Shown here: piece after piece, positions 22,731-33,720 of the stretch | Layout: each line of letters opens with the position of its first letter | Position numbering within the stretch: the stretch's first letter is position 1 | Origin: Chrysemys picta bellii | Taxonomy: Eukaryota > Chordata > Testudines > Emydidae | Assembly: GCF_011386835.1 (NCBI RefSeq) | Contig: NC_088800.1 | Location: forward strand, 80,168,981 to 80,232,980 | Direction of reading: 5' to 3' | Length of the DNA stretch: 64,000 nt | Notes under the pieces: model-generated | The model's database searches: none | Seen by the model: only the letters and a program-made list of their open reading frames with translations | Told to the model about the DNA's origin: nothing | Program-made: the position numbers and the translations under genes

Positions 22731-22930
22731 CCGGGCGCGGGGAGCGGGCTCTCGTCCGGGGAAATGGCGCCGGGCGCGGGCTCTCGTCCGGATAAATGGC
22801 GCCAGGCGTGGGGAGCGGGCTCTCGTCCGGGGAAATGGCGCCGGGCGCGGGGAGCGGGCTCTCGTCTGGGGAAATGGCCCTGGGTGCGGGGAGTGGGCTC
22901 TCATCTGGGGAAATGGGCGCCGGGCACGGG
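22731..22930. repeat. GC-rich minisatellite, 39-bp unit, about five copies
   Basis: The unit runs GGGCTCTCGTCCGGGGAAAT then GGCGCCGGGCGCGGGGAGC. It occurs five times; the first copy lacks 7 bp (GGGGAGC) and the last two have several transitions, many at CpG. Because 39 is a multiple of 3, open frames on both strands show a 13-residue period; I do not consider them genes. Confidence 0.9.
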
Positions 22931-24876
22931 CACGTCTCTCTGGACGGGGGTCCATGGAAAGTCCGCACGGCTGGTATTTTGCATGATGCGATTCTGCTGC
23001 TTGTGTGAGCATGGGAATCATGGGTGGGGACTCCTGGCCCAGACTCCTAGAGGGACATAGAGGGCCGCTCTCCCTCCCCTACCCATCCCAGTGGCTTATA
23101 GCAGAACTGGCACCAGCTGTCTGCTGCATGACGCCCAGTGTGCTTGGGGTCAGCCTGCTGCCAGACGACCCTTGTTGCTGACGCATGCAGCCCTCCGGCC
23201 GTTAACCCCACCCGGCTGGTCTGCAAGGGGCCCGGAATGACACCGCTGTCCCAGCCACTCGGGCTGCATCGCTCAATAACGGCACAGCAAGCAGCGGCCA
23301 TCACCGCATCCACAGCCACCCGACCGGCTGCCGCTTCCCCCCGGCCGATCGCTGGCTCTAGAACAGCCCAGGCGGGAGTCAGCACAGAATCCGGGTCGCC
23401 CGGTGCGGAAGTAAATGGCACCACTTCGCCAGTCGCCTCTCTCCATTTCTTTGTGGGAGCAGGGCCAGGTCCTGCAAAGGCCCGGGCCCCCTCAGCTCCC
23501 TTCGACTTCCACGGGAGTCCAGGGCCCGCAGCACTAGGCAGGAGGGGCTCAGCACCGCACAGGATTATGCCTTGAGTGGCTCCGTCTTGCTTCAGACTTC
23601 TCCCAAGACGTGAGGCAGAACATCTGCCGTGTCCCGGCAGCCCCGTGGACGGAGGAAGGGATCAGGACAAACTTCAGGTCCAAACAGGCCAAGGCTCCCA
23701 CTCGCCCCATCTTTGGAGAGACTGAATGTCTCGTTCCTAGATGCTAGCCCTTGGTTCCTACTCAACACACACCCAGCGGGCTCAGCAGGGGCATTGGGCC
23801 ACTTGGACCCCAAACTGGTGGAGCTGGTTGCTCAAGCGTCAGCCCTGTAAATGCTGTCCCTTGAGACAGCACTGCTGTGTTCTGGCTCCCTTCTCCTCCC
23901 CCACTTCACACAGACCTGCCTCTGCCCCCATGTCCTGCTGGCTTGTAAACCCCGGTGGGCTTTCCTCAGTACCCCCCGGCAGCCTAAGCATGGCCAGTAA
24001 ACCCCAGTGGGCGTTCCTCAGTACCCCCCGGCAGCCTAAGGATGGCCAGTCCTCTGTATTTGTGCTGGGCAGGCTCACCCTCGCAGCCGCACCATCCTCC
24101 TAGGTGACCCTCCCCAGCACTCCTGTGGAGGAGTCAGCAGAGATGAGCATTCATCCCACTGTCACGCCTCCTGCAAGCGCTGGGCTTGATCCTTTGCCCA
24201 GCGGCGTCAGTCCACGTCCGGTTCTCAGTGGGTTCTCCTGCGGCCGGAGCCGAGTTTGGCTATTCACATCCGTGGGTGCAGGACTGCGCTCATAACCCAG
24301 GATCACGCTGCCCCCCACTGGCCATGAGGTGGCTCCGATTTTGCAGGTGCCTCCAGCTGAGCAGAAGGGGGGTGTCCTTTCAAAGGGGTTTGGCTTACGA
24401 ATCTCAGGCTATCGCAGCCCCCACTTCTTTTCTTCCCTGCCTGAATCAGCATTACCTGCTGTGCTCCTTCAAGTCCACTTCTCCTGCCCCCTCCAGACAC
24501 ACACACACACACACTGCTGCCGCGCATCACCCTCCTTTCCATGCCCGTCACTGCTCGCCAGGCTACCAGGTCCCACAGGGGCACACAGCTTCCTACTTGC
24601 TCTTTATTCCTTCAGCACCCGGGGAACAGACTGCTCCAGACGGGTGGATGGTGCTACCTAGCGCTGCATCCCGGCTGCTTCTCATTGCTGTAGCTGTCAC
24701 AACGCCAGCCCGCTATCGATCCCTTGCCTGAGAGAGAGGAGCCACTGGATTTACCTGGCAGCTGCCGGGTGTTTACACAGAAATTACATGCCCTACAAGG
24801 TAGGAGGCTCGGCATATCGCCAAGGGGCTTGTCAATTGCATTTTATACCATCCCAGGGTAAGCCTTGGTCTCCTCA
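22931..24876. other. intergenic, nothing recognised apart from the 52-bp duplication
   Basis: Several open frames of 70-180 codons overlap on both strands, as expected in GC-rich DNA, and none has a recognised domain. A short (CA)n run lies near 24497. Confidence 0.35.
23946..24049. repeat. 52-bp tandem duplication
   Basis: TAAACCCCGGTGGGCTTTCC through AAGCATGGCCAG (23946-23997) is repeated at once (23998-24049) with three substitutions. Confidence 0.92.
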
Positions 24877-24884
24877 GCCCAGAA

Positions 24885-25006
24885 TAGGGTGACCAGATGT
24901 CCCAATTTTATAGGGACAGTCCTGATTTTTGGGTCTTTTTCTTGTATAGGCTCCTATTACCCCCCCCCCCATCCCGATTTTTCACACTTGCTGTCTGGTC
25001 ATCCTA
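24885..25006. mobile_element. short hAT-type MITE, 122 bp, with 8-bp TSD
   Basis: The ends are TAGGGTGACCAGA and TCTGGTCATCCTA, flanked by a perfect 8-bp duplication GCCCAGAA (24877-24884 and 25007-25014). It is the same terminal family as the 575-bp element at 6065. A C-run near the middle (24961-24970) is a likely length-variable site. Confidence 0.9.
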
Positions 25007-25014
25007 GCCCAGAA

Positions 25015-26260
25015 TGGGAAGAAGAGCCAGAGCTGGCATGTGGAACCAGCCTGAATAAAGCATGCAAGGCTACTCTGCAGAGATCCACCCCACACAGCCG
25101 GGGAGCTGGGCTAAACCACGTAACCCTCTAGGCCTTTTCCATCTCCAACCTGCGTCTATGAAGATTTCCCCTCCTCCCCCCCCACGTACGCAAAGCTTTT
25201 AGTCTGGGCGGAATATTAGACCAATAGGGAGCAAAATACCAGGCCCTCGCTTCAAGGCTGGGATTGCACAATTGCCAGCATAAAGCCAGTTTTATATCCT
25301 AGCCCTCTCCCCAAGCTGTGAAGTTGGGGCTCCGAGTCACTAGAGCTTCATTAGAGCAGCGATCGCGCCCTTCCGGTAGCTTCTGACGCAGCACGCAGGT
25401 CCTGTTCCTGAGGGCCCAGCCACGAATTACGGAGGCTGGGGAAGCGGCATGTTCTGTAGATGAAATGCCGTTGGATAAATAGGTGATAAAACTGTCTGAG
25501 CCTTGTGTGCACAAGCATTTTCACCAGTGCCCTCCCCCCCCCGCCCGGTGTTGGTGAATTGTTAGTGTCAATGCACAGCGGGTAGCTCTGCATAATTCGA
25601 TACATCGTCTTTGCAGAGGCACTAAGAGATCTGTTGCGTGTATCAGCATTGTGCATGGCTTTGGATTGTGTAACGAGTCCAGCTGGAAAATTATGGGATG
25701 GCAGCAGCCAGCTGTAGTCTGTGACTACAGAAATAAAAGCGTTTGGCTGATGATCCGGTGCACCCTCTGATCTATCTGCGAATCTACAGAAGTGCCCCGC
25801 ATAGCAATGGCTTCCATGTTCAGAGAGCGCGATAGCCACATGTGCTTGGTGGGTGCACCTAACACAGCCTGTGTTCCGCTGCGATCGGGCACCTGCTGTG
25901 AGGGTCGCAGTGCAGTGCAGGGCTCCTGCTGGAGCCGTTGGCTAAACCAATTTTGCTGTTACAGCTGGATACCGGGCTGCAAAGGCTCGTGCAGGCCAGC
26001 GCTGTGAGGTCACTTCAGAGCCCAGTTCTGCTGATAGGGTGGCCGGGAGCGAGATCAACCAGGCAGCGACGACTTAGAGAGGGTCTGGGATCGGGGAGGG
26101 CGGGGCACGCTCACCGAGCAGTCACTCAAAGGGCGCAGTCCTGTGACATCACCAGGGCACCTGTAAAGCAACTGAACTCCTGCCCCAACCTCCAGAGGCA
26201 GCACAGACTGGAACACGTCAGCTGTGATATAACAAGCACTGGGGTAATGCTCTTAGCTAG
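25015..26260. other. intergenic, nothing recognised
   Basis: No coding exon or clear repeat was identified. A 162-residue minus-strand frame at 25351-25839 has no known domain. Confidence 0.35.
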
Positions 26261-26264
26261 CATT

Positions 26265-26465
26265 TGCCATCAGTAGATCGCGACGTGCTTTACCAAGGAG
26301 GGGCAGTAGCATTATCCCCGTTTTACAGATGGGGAGAGTGAGGCACCGAGCGGCGACGTGACTAGTCTGATGTTACTCAGCAGGCCAGTAGAAGAGCCAG
26401 GAACAGAACCCAGGTGTCCTGAGGCCCCGGCTAGAACATCATCCATTAGGTCACACTCCTTCCCT
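26265..26465 (-). repeat. MIR-type SINE
   Basis: CAGTAGCATTATCCCCGTTT, CAGATGGGGAGAGTGAGGCA, GAACCCAGGTGTCCTGAGG and CCATTAGGTCACACTCCTTC follow the MIR reverse complement. Confidence 0.8.
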
Positions 26466-27609
26466 TAGCAGAGCTACCTGCAGGCAGCCTGTTAATACCG
26501 GCCACGTTCAGTGATTATAGGGGTGCCAAAGGGAAATGTCCGACCGCGTCACACTATCCAGCAGATATAACCGGAGGCGGCGAGGGAGTGGGTGGGACGC
26601 TCCCCTTTTGCCCCTAGCCGCACCAACATCAGGGTTTCCATAGACCGGGATCCTTTGGGTCTGCCCCTCACTGACAGTTCTCAGCAGTTTGTAGCCATCA
26701 AGCAAACCCAAACCGGAGTGGGTTGCCAGACTGGGGCCCGCACAGACAGCCTGGCCAATGCAGTTACCGGGGTCTGGAAATAAACGGCTCGTTCAAACGC
26801 TGCTTGAAATGGCCATGGCCTTTCAAGAAAGGTTAACACAGCATGTGCAGCTATTCGTGGAGCTGGAAAGCCACCAGGCAGGCGTGCCGGAGTACTCAAT
26901 CCTCCTTCCTAGGGGATGAGCTCTCCCAGCCTGGAGCAGCTCCTCATATGGCTCCGGCCCGCCCAGAATCAAGGCAAAGGGGTCCCAGCTCAACAGTCCT
27001 CAGCATCAGGTATTTCAGGCGATTCGCCTAAACGTAGCTCCCCGGATGACCCCTCTCGGGGCTCAACCCAAGCAAAGGAAGAGGGAGAAAGTGAGGGCTG
27101 TGGCTTAACTGGAGAGCTGCCAGGCTAAGGGGAAGCAGGAGCCATAGAATTCTAATCCCACCCCTGACACTCCCCTGCTTCTGTGACCTTGGTCAAGCCC
27201 CTTGTCATTGTTCTCATTTACTGCGCTTGCTGCTGTCTCTGCTTCACCTATGTAGTGTCGCTCACGGCAGAGAAGAAACACAAAGATCCCCATCGTGGGG
27301 ACTATAAAAGCCTCTTGACTGAAGCTGCTGGCCACACCTAGGCCTGGTGGTTCCCTCTGGCTCACGGCCCGTGCTGTCTAGCATCACGCACCTTCAGTCT
27401 TAGCCTAGTAAGCAGTCATGGATTGTTAACTGCACCACAATTTGCCCATCTGTAGATTAGGGGCAACAGAACCTGCCTCGGCCAGAGTCAGGGCTTGTAA
27501 CACGTAGCAAGATAAAATGCTCCTTTCCAGGCTTGTCAGAGGGGCTTTTAGAAGTAGGGCAAAATAGAGTTTAGCCAGGAAATTGGCCACTAAAGCTCAC
27601 TGAACAGTG

Positions 27610-27860
27610 CTGGTGTGACCAATTCTCACCATTTTATTTTTTGGTGTGTTTCTTAAAGCTCCAACTTCTGGAATCAAGTGATTGCATCAGATGCTGAGCT
27701 TTCATTTGGGGGTGGGGGGAACGTTTCTAGCCCTCCTGGCTGCAGAGAAAAGCTTGAAAACAGGATCCCTAAAGGCTCAAAGATGATAAGAATACCACAT
27801 CTATTACTGGTTTAAATCTCACGGGCTTTGGGGTGGCAGAGGGTTCTGGCCATCATGAAT
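27610..27860. repeat. old interspersed repeat, same family as 14415-14945
   Basis: CTTAAAGCTCCAACTTCTGG, TGCTGAGCTTTCATT, ACGTTTCTAGCCCTCCTGG and GAGAAAAGCTTG align with the element at 14590-14710. Both are in the same orientation. Confidence 0.6.
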
Positions 27861-28171
27861 TATCATAAGACCTAGTGCAAACATGCTATGGAATTGAGAG
27901 TCTAATCTATGGGGGCTGAAATCTTGTTATTCAGCATTGTCAGCTCACTTGCACCTAGCTGCTACAATGGAGGGGTGTGTTAGACGGCTCTAGGTTAGCT
28001 AGCGATTAGAGAGTAGAATGATAATTGCACAAATGGGATAAATCTCTGGCCTGTGTGAACGCTCTAATTCAGAGCGGTTATCGAAAAGCTGCCTAAAGCC
28101 CCTGTAGAGTGAAAATACCCTGAAACTGGACTCTGCAGCCTTCCTATAAACAAACCAGGACACCAGAATGT

Positions 28172-28191
28172 CCACCACCACCACCACCACC
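28172..28191. repeat. (CCA)n microsatellite
   Basis: Six to seven perfect CCA repeats. Confidence 0.95.
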
Positions 28192-29916
28192 TTTGTGAAC
28201 TCAACTAGTTAGCTAGACCCCTCAGCCAGAGGCTATCCAAGAGCAACACCATGTGGGCATTTGGGCAGCACCTCATCAATAGGGTTCTGATCTCAGCAGA
28301 GGCTTCTAGGGGTCTGCTACCACAGCAATAAACCGGACGAGCCGGATGCAAGAGACAGAAAACAGGCCCCCTTTGTAGTATTTGTATCAGACTGATGCTA
28401 ATACCAGCTACAGCAAAGTGAGACCCCTTTGTAATGCAGTGAGCATGGTCAACACAGAAGCAGCCCCTTCCTTGCTGATAGCTTAGTCCCTGTTAGCTCA
28501 GCTCAACTGCAGCGCTGCCTCCTTATAGAAACTTTTGTTCCCAGCATGCCTTTCTGGTGGGGCGGGGCTGGCCCTTTAAATCTAGTACAGTCAGCCAGCT
28601 GCAGTCTTAATGGTACCATTCTCCTTTCCTCTGGGTTGGGCAATGTTCTTCTCTTCTGCTAGGCTTTGTGGGTCCTATTTTTTAAGGAAGGGCACGTTCT
28701 CCCATCCTTCTAGAAGGGGTTGGTTTGAGGGAATGCTGCCCATTAATGTCCATGGCTATCAAAAAGGTCCTAGCAAGATGGCTGTCTTGGTTGGCTCAGC
28801 AGGCCTGGGATAATACAGCAAGTAGGGAAGCAACAGATGGCAGAGGGGTGGAAGGAAATAGCCTGCTTTTGCTAAGGAAAGCGAGAAAACTTTGTCCTAA
28901 TAAGGTAACTTTAAGTGATAAATTTTGACTTTGGCTGAAAGCCTTTTCCTTAGAGGCACTAATACATTTTTAATGCTCCTTGATGTAGCTATTAAGGGTG
29001 TAATTGAAACAGAAAGTCCTCCCTGGCTTTGTCTGAGACCCTGCCCTGAGCCATCCCAGAAGATTTATGATTCTCCCTTTGGCCCAGTGTAACCCTTTCT
29101 CCCGGAGTTCGCCCTTGGACGACGCTGTAGGCCCTGTCCACTTGGTATTTGTTGCTAACATTGCTTCAACCCCTGTCTGGAAAGCATTTTTCTTCCACGA
29201 GGCTTGTGTTGTCATCTCTCCCTTCACTCTGACCACCAGTAGCGAGAATGCCGCCCAAAGATGACCATCCCCTGCTAAATGGTGCACACAGACACGGGGA
29301 GCCAGGATTCGAACCCTGCTACTTCCTTTCTGCAAACTTCACATCCCCAGCTGGGAGTAGAGGAGTAGGTTCTGTAGGCTGTCTAGGAGCCAGCCACTAG
29401 AGGGCAGCATTGATCTCACCCAAGCACGCCCAAAGCCTGCTCAGTGTAATGGGGTGCTGGAGATGGACCGTCTCTCTGGGGGTTTCCCTGATCCCTGGCC
29501 AACCTGGAGGCAAATTTAAATGCATAGGTCCAGCCTGCTGCGTGCCCTCCTTGCCATGGGCCCGGGCCGTTTGCCACACCCATGCATGGTGCAGAGGGAA
29601 GGCTCCTTGGTGCAGAGGGAAGGCTAGTAAGCCAGGTGCATGTTCTTTATCCATTGACCTGACAGTGCTTCTCCCTCCTTTGACCGTGCTTGGGGCTGAC
29701 TCGAAAGCAAAACATCCATCCCCAGAAGCAAACCCCTGGGTGAGACTCCCTATCTAGAGGTGAGCTGGCTGCATGTTTTCGGGGGCTCCCACTTCTCCTG
29801 CCTTCCCCTGACCCCACAAAGGCAGAGAGCAGCAGAGGGAGGAAGGTGAGACAGCTGGATGGACAGACAGCCTTTTTCTGCTTGGTCATTCTGATTACTA
29901 AGCAACCTAATGATCC
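28192..29916. other. intergenic, nothing recognised
   Basis: No exon or named repeat was identified. Confidence 0.35.
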
Positions 29917-29924
29917 CCTCCAGC

Positions 29925-30097
29925 CAGGGCTGCCCAGAGGATTCACGGGATCTGGGGCAAAGAAATTTCAGAGGCCCCTTACATAAAAAGAAGTTGCAAT
30001 ACTATCAAATACTATATTCTCGTGGGGGCCCCTGCGGGGCCCGGGGCCTGGAGCAAATTGCCCCACTTGCCCCCCCCCTCCCCCCCGGGCAGCCCTG
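29925..30097. mobile_element. hAT-type MITE, 173 bp, with 8-bp TSD
   Basis: The ends CAGGGCTGCCC and GGGCAGCCCTG are perfect inverted repeats. They are flanked by an 8-bp duplication CCTCCAGC (29917-29924 and 30098-30105). The interior has TATATTCTCGTGGGGGCCCC and a C-run. It is unrelated in its ends to the TAGGGTGACC family, so it is a second hAT lineage. Confidence 0.9.
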
Positions 30098-30539
30098 CCT
30101 CCAGCAAAGCATGCACCGTCCTGCCTGCTTTGCTTATCGGAGGGGTCCCCTGGCGCCCCCCCCTCTAGTAATTAGAGCCTGGCAAAAGCTCATTGAAGTT
30201 GAGTGCTTCCAGCTAAGGGGATAGTGGAGGCTGGTTCAGGGACAGGGGAGACAGCCTTGTGGCTAGCAACATTAAAACTCATCTGGGCAAAGTGCTGATA
30301 ATACTTGACCTTTCTCTACCGCTACAGCTTAGGATTCTGCTGGTGAAACAGGAATCAATTCTACAGCTGAAATGCAGCTGCCTCTGGGGTGCAGCCCTGC
30401 AGCTCTCTAACAGCACACAGCCATGCGACACAGCAGTTGAGGGCTGGAAGTGAAGAACGCTGTGTCCAGATGATGCTGTGGGGGAAGGTCCTAAGGTACT
30501 AGGCAGAGTGTATTTTGTTCAGGATGCTGGGGGTAGCAC

Positions 30540-30730
30540 CCTTCTCTTGGGTGCATGGCCTACTGGACAGGGCACTGCACTAGAACTGGGTTCTATTCCT
30601 GCCTCTGCCAGTGGCCTGCTGAGTGACCTTGGGTGAGTCACTGCCCCTCAGTTTGCCCATCTGTAAAATGGGGGGTATGATGGTGACCTCCTGTGTGAAG
30701 TGTCTTGTGATCTACTGCTGAGATGCTATT
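30540..30730 (+). repeat. MIR-type SINE
   Basis: CTACTGGACAGGGCACTGC, GAGTGACCTTGGGTGAGTC, CCTCAGTTTGCCCATCTG and TAAAATGGGGGGTATGATG match MIR in the sense direction. Confidence 0.8.
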
Positions 30731-32014
30731 CTACGATGGGACCTTTCAATGCCCACCTGCAGTCAGGACCCGTTCCTCCAGCAGCACAGCTTCCCCTAAC
30801 CCCACTTCTATACTGGCACAGGGAGATGAGCTGCACCACCTGACTCCCCAATACTCCTTCCTGCAGGACTTGATTTTGTTTCCACTGCCCTCTACCTCCC
30901 ATCCAAGCACTGACCAGGCGCACTGTGGCACAGCTGCAGGCTGTTAGGAAGCCCCTTGTAGGCACCAATCCTAGATGGGCTCCAGGAGCCATGAGGTCCT
31001 TTCCAGCCTGACTTCCCACTGAAAAAATTCTAGGGCTGAGCTAGCAGGCGGGGCTGGGGGGGGGCTGAGCTATCCACACCTCTATGATCTGGTCCTGGGC
31101 TGTTCCTGCTGGAGTTTAGTAGAGCTCCCACCTCCCGATGCTAGACTGCCTGTGCAGATGTATGAGCAGCTGCCATGCCAGTCCACGCTGGTGCTCAGTC
31201 ACCCTCACTCTTGTAAGAGGGTTGATCGAGTAGCACCGGCCATTCACTGATAGGAAGCAGATAAGGCCTCACGTGTGGGGCCCACCTGTCCCTGAGCAAG
31301 CAGATTAGGGGATGGGGATGGGAGGGCGGAAGGCAGCAGAACTTCAGGTGCTCTGCAGGGGGTGGAGGCAGGAAGTGAACCAGATAGTGGGGGAGACACT
31401 CTTCTCCCCTCCCCCCCAAAATGCAGGCAGGAGACTGGACAGGGGAAATTGTCTCCCCCAAACTCAGCCTTTGCCCTAACCCCAAAGCTCCTTCGCCTTT
31501 AATCTCAGATAAAGGGAGCAGGGCAGGCAGAGCTGACCCCAGCCCCTGCTCCCAGCTGGCTGTCCCCTGGGGGTTATTCGCCCTCCTCTCACGGCAACTT
31601 CAATCACCTAGACAATGAGAAAGTCTCGCTCTAATTACACGGTCTGGTGGCTGCACGGCAGCCCCTCTCCTAGATCTGCGAATGACAATCCTTCCAGCTA
31701 GGAAACACAATGGCGGACTGGACCCCCCCACAACACACCCACACCCACGGCCCTGACACTGCCATGAAATGACTTGAATGAAAGCAAACTCCCCTATGCC
31801 CAAAGCGCAGCTGGGGCCGCTCCTTTGACATTGCCCCGTGCTGCTCTTCTGCTCCATCCCCGAGAGATGGACCAGGCCTTTCCTGCTGCTGCCAGAGGTA
31901 CTGGGCCCAGAGCCAGGTGGGGAGGGACAGGCTGGGGGTACTGGGTGCTCCAGGGCACGAGAACGTAGGAGGGCTGGTATGTTTCAGACAGATGCCTGAT
32001 TTTAAAGGCGAGAG
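30731..32014. other. intergenic, nothing recognised
   Basis: No exon or named repeat was identified. G- and C-runs occur near 31060 and 31405. Confidence 0.35.
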
Positions 32015-32100
32015 AGTGGTAAAGCAGCTAACGCCCGGCCCTGGGAGTCAGGACTGCTGGGTTCTGTTGTTGGCTCTGCTCTGCTGACCCCCTGCAAGAT
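32015..32100 (+). repeat. MIR-related SINE head
   Basis: GTAAAGCAGCTAACGC, GGGAGTCAGGACTGCTGGGT and TTGGCTCTGCTCTG resemble the 5' half of MIR; compare 10790-10870. Confidence 0.55.
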
Positions 32101-33524
32101 CTCTGCCAACTTCTCAAAAGCAGCCACTGCCGTGGGTACCCAGCCAGAGACACAACGGGCCTGATCCTGCAGAGGTCCCAAGGACCTGCGGGCAGGGTGG
32201 CTGTTCAGCATCTCTTGACTGGGGCCCTCAAACTGAGTAGCAGCTTTGGGCCTTTTGTGCCATTGGCCTTGTGGGGCCAGGACCACTGGGGTCCCAGGGC
32301 GGGAGGCTGCACATGTTTGTAAAATACAGCGAGCTCCTGGTTAGGAAGACAGACAGGAGCGGGGCTGCAAAATAGCCCGATCACGGCTCTTGCCAGGTCC
32401 TTTGGGGGCCACGAGAAGTCAGCCCAGTCCCCGATGAGCAGCTCCTGCCAGGTGGCCCATTGCTTGGGGAAGAGAGGGATGCTGCCGCTGAAGGCTGGCC
32501 TGCACCTTCACGCTGAGTCAGGGGATCTACCCACCTTGCCGCCTTTCCCTCTCTGCTGGCAGGAACACTCGCTATAGGGGCTGCTGCTTGGGACGGGAGG
32601 GCTCCTTGCATTGTCTTGGCCTCCTCTGACCCAGTTTCTGTGGGTACGTCAGTCACCCGTTTCTTGGGGCTGCCTCTGCACTTCTCCCCGCTTAGGGGCA
32701 CAACAGCAAGGCAGTATGGGGGAGCCCTACCCAGACTGACTGTCCTGCAGCACCAACGGCCAAGAAGGGTGTGTGTGTGGGGATCAGATACAAATACAGG
32801 CAGCAGGTGGCAAAGGAGTGACCGATTCTGCCCTGCGATGGGGCCGCCTTGCCATCGGTTCTTCCCTCTGCTGCCCTAGGTGTGTTCATTAAACGCAGGA
32901 AGCCAGAGTCTCTTCCCACCAAAAGAGCAGGAGGACCAGGCCGTACCGGGCACGGTGCAGGTCCCTGCCCCGTCCCTGGTAAAGATCACACCTGATGGAG
33001 ATTTCTAACGGCTGGACGTGGATTCAGTGCTGCTGCAAGGGGCAGCTCGCTGAGTTCTTGCTCCAGGCAGAATATTGGGGCCCAAGCCCCCTGCCTTGTA
33101 ATAGCACAAAGCCCGGCCCCACAGGAGATGAAGGAGGCATTGCTGCAGGGGAAAGCAATGGAAACGCACAGGACTATTGAGAGCCAGCCCAGCAAACACT
33201 AGCCACTACCTCCATCTAGTGGCTGGTTGGGGAGGACAGTCTCATCCCTCGGGAGATGGGCAGGGTCAGATCCAAAACCATTGCTAGGAGCCCAGCACGT
33301 AGGCAAGGGTCAGCTGTGAGCTCCTCCCACACCCCAGATCTTCCCAAACAGATCAGGTTAGAGTTCCCCCAACCGTTTATAGACTGTGCCTCTCACCCCT
33401 TACATTAGAATTTCAGTGATGCTTGCCTGGGCTGCCACGTCTCCCTGTGAAATGAGGGTAGCATGGGATGGGATGAAGAATCTCTGGGGATTTTGCAACA
33501 AAAATCATAACTTGGCTTTGTGGG
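32101..33524. other. intergenic, nothing recognised
   Basis: Overlapping short open frames without domains; no repeat named. Confidence 0.35.
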
Positions 33525-33720
33525 GCATGAAAGGCAGAGTCGGGTAGCAGACAGGGGAGTGGAGTGGGAGGCAAGAGACCAGACTACGCCCCACTCTGCC
33601 ACTCTTGGGCTGTGTCACCTTTGGCAAGTCACTTCACCTCTCTGTCCTGACCAGTTAGCCCCTGCTCTAAAGAGCTTGCAAGCTGTTAGTAGGCATCTGT
33701 GCCTAGCACAATAATGTCCT
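33525..33720 (+). repeat. MIR-type SINE
   Basis: The stretch carries GGCAAGAGACCAGACTACGC, CACTCTGCCACTC and TTTGGCAAGTCACTTCACCT, a diverged MIR in sense. Confidence 0.6.

Noticed and set aside
22731..22930. CRISPR-like tandem array
   Set aside because: Head-to-tail 39-bp units without distinct spacers; it is a minisatellite in a vertebrate genome.
22489..22968. 159-codon minus-strand frame with repeated PDESPLPAP
   Set aside because: The periodicity comes from a 39-bp minisatellite, which keeps frames open on both strands; no splice or domain support.
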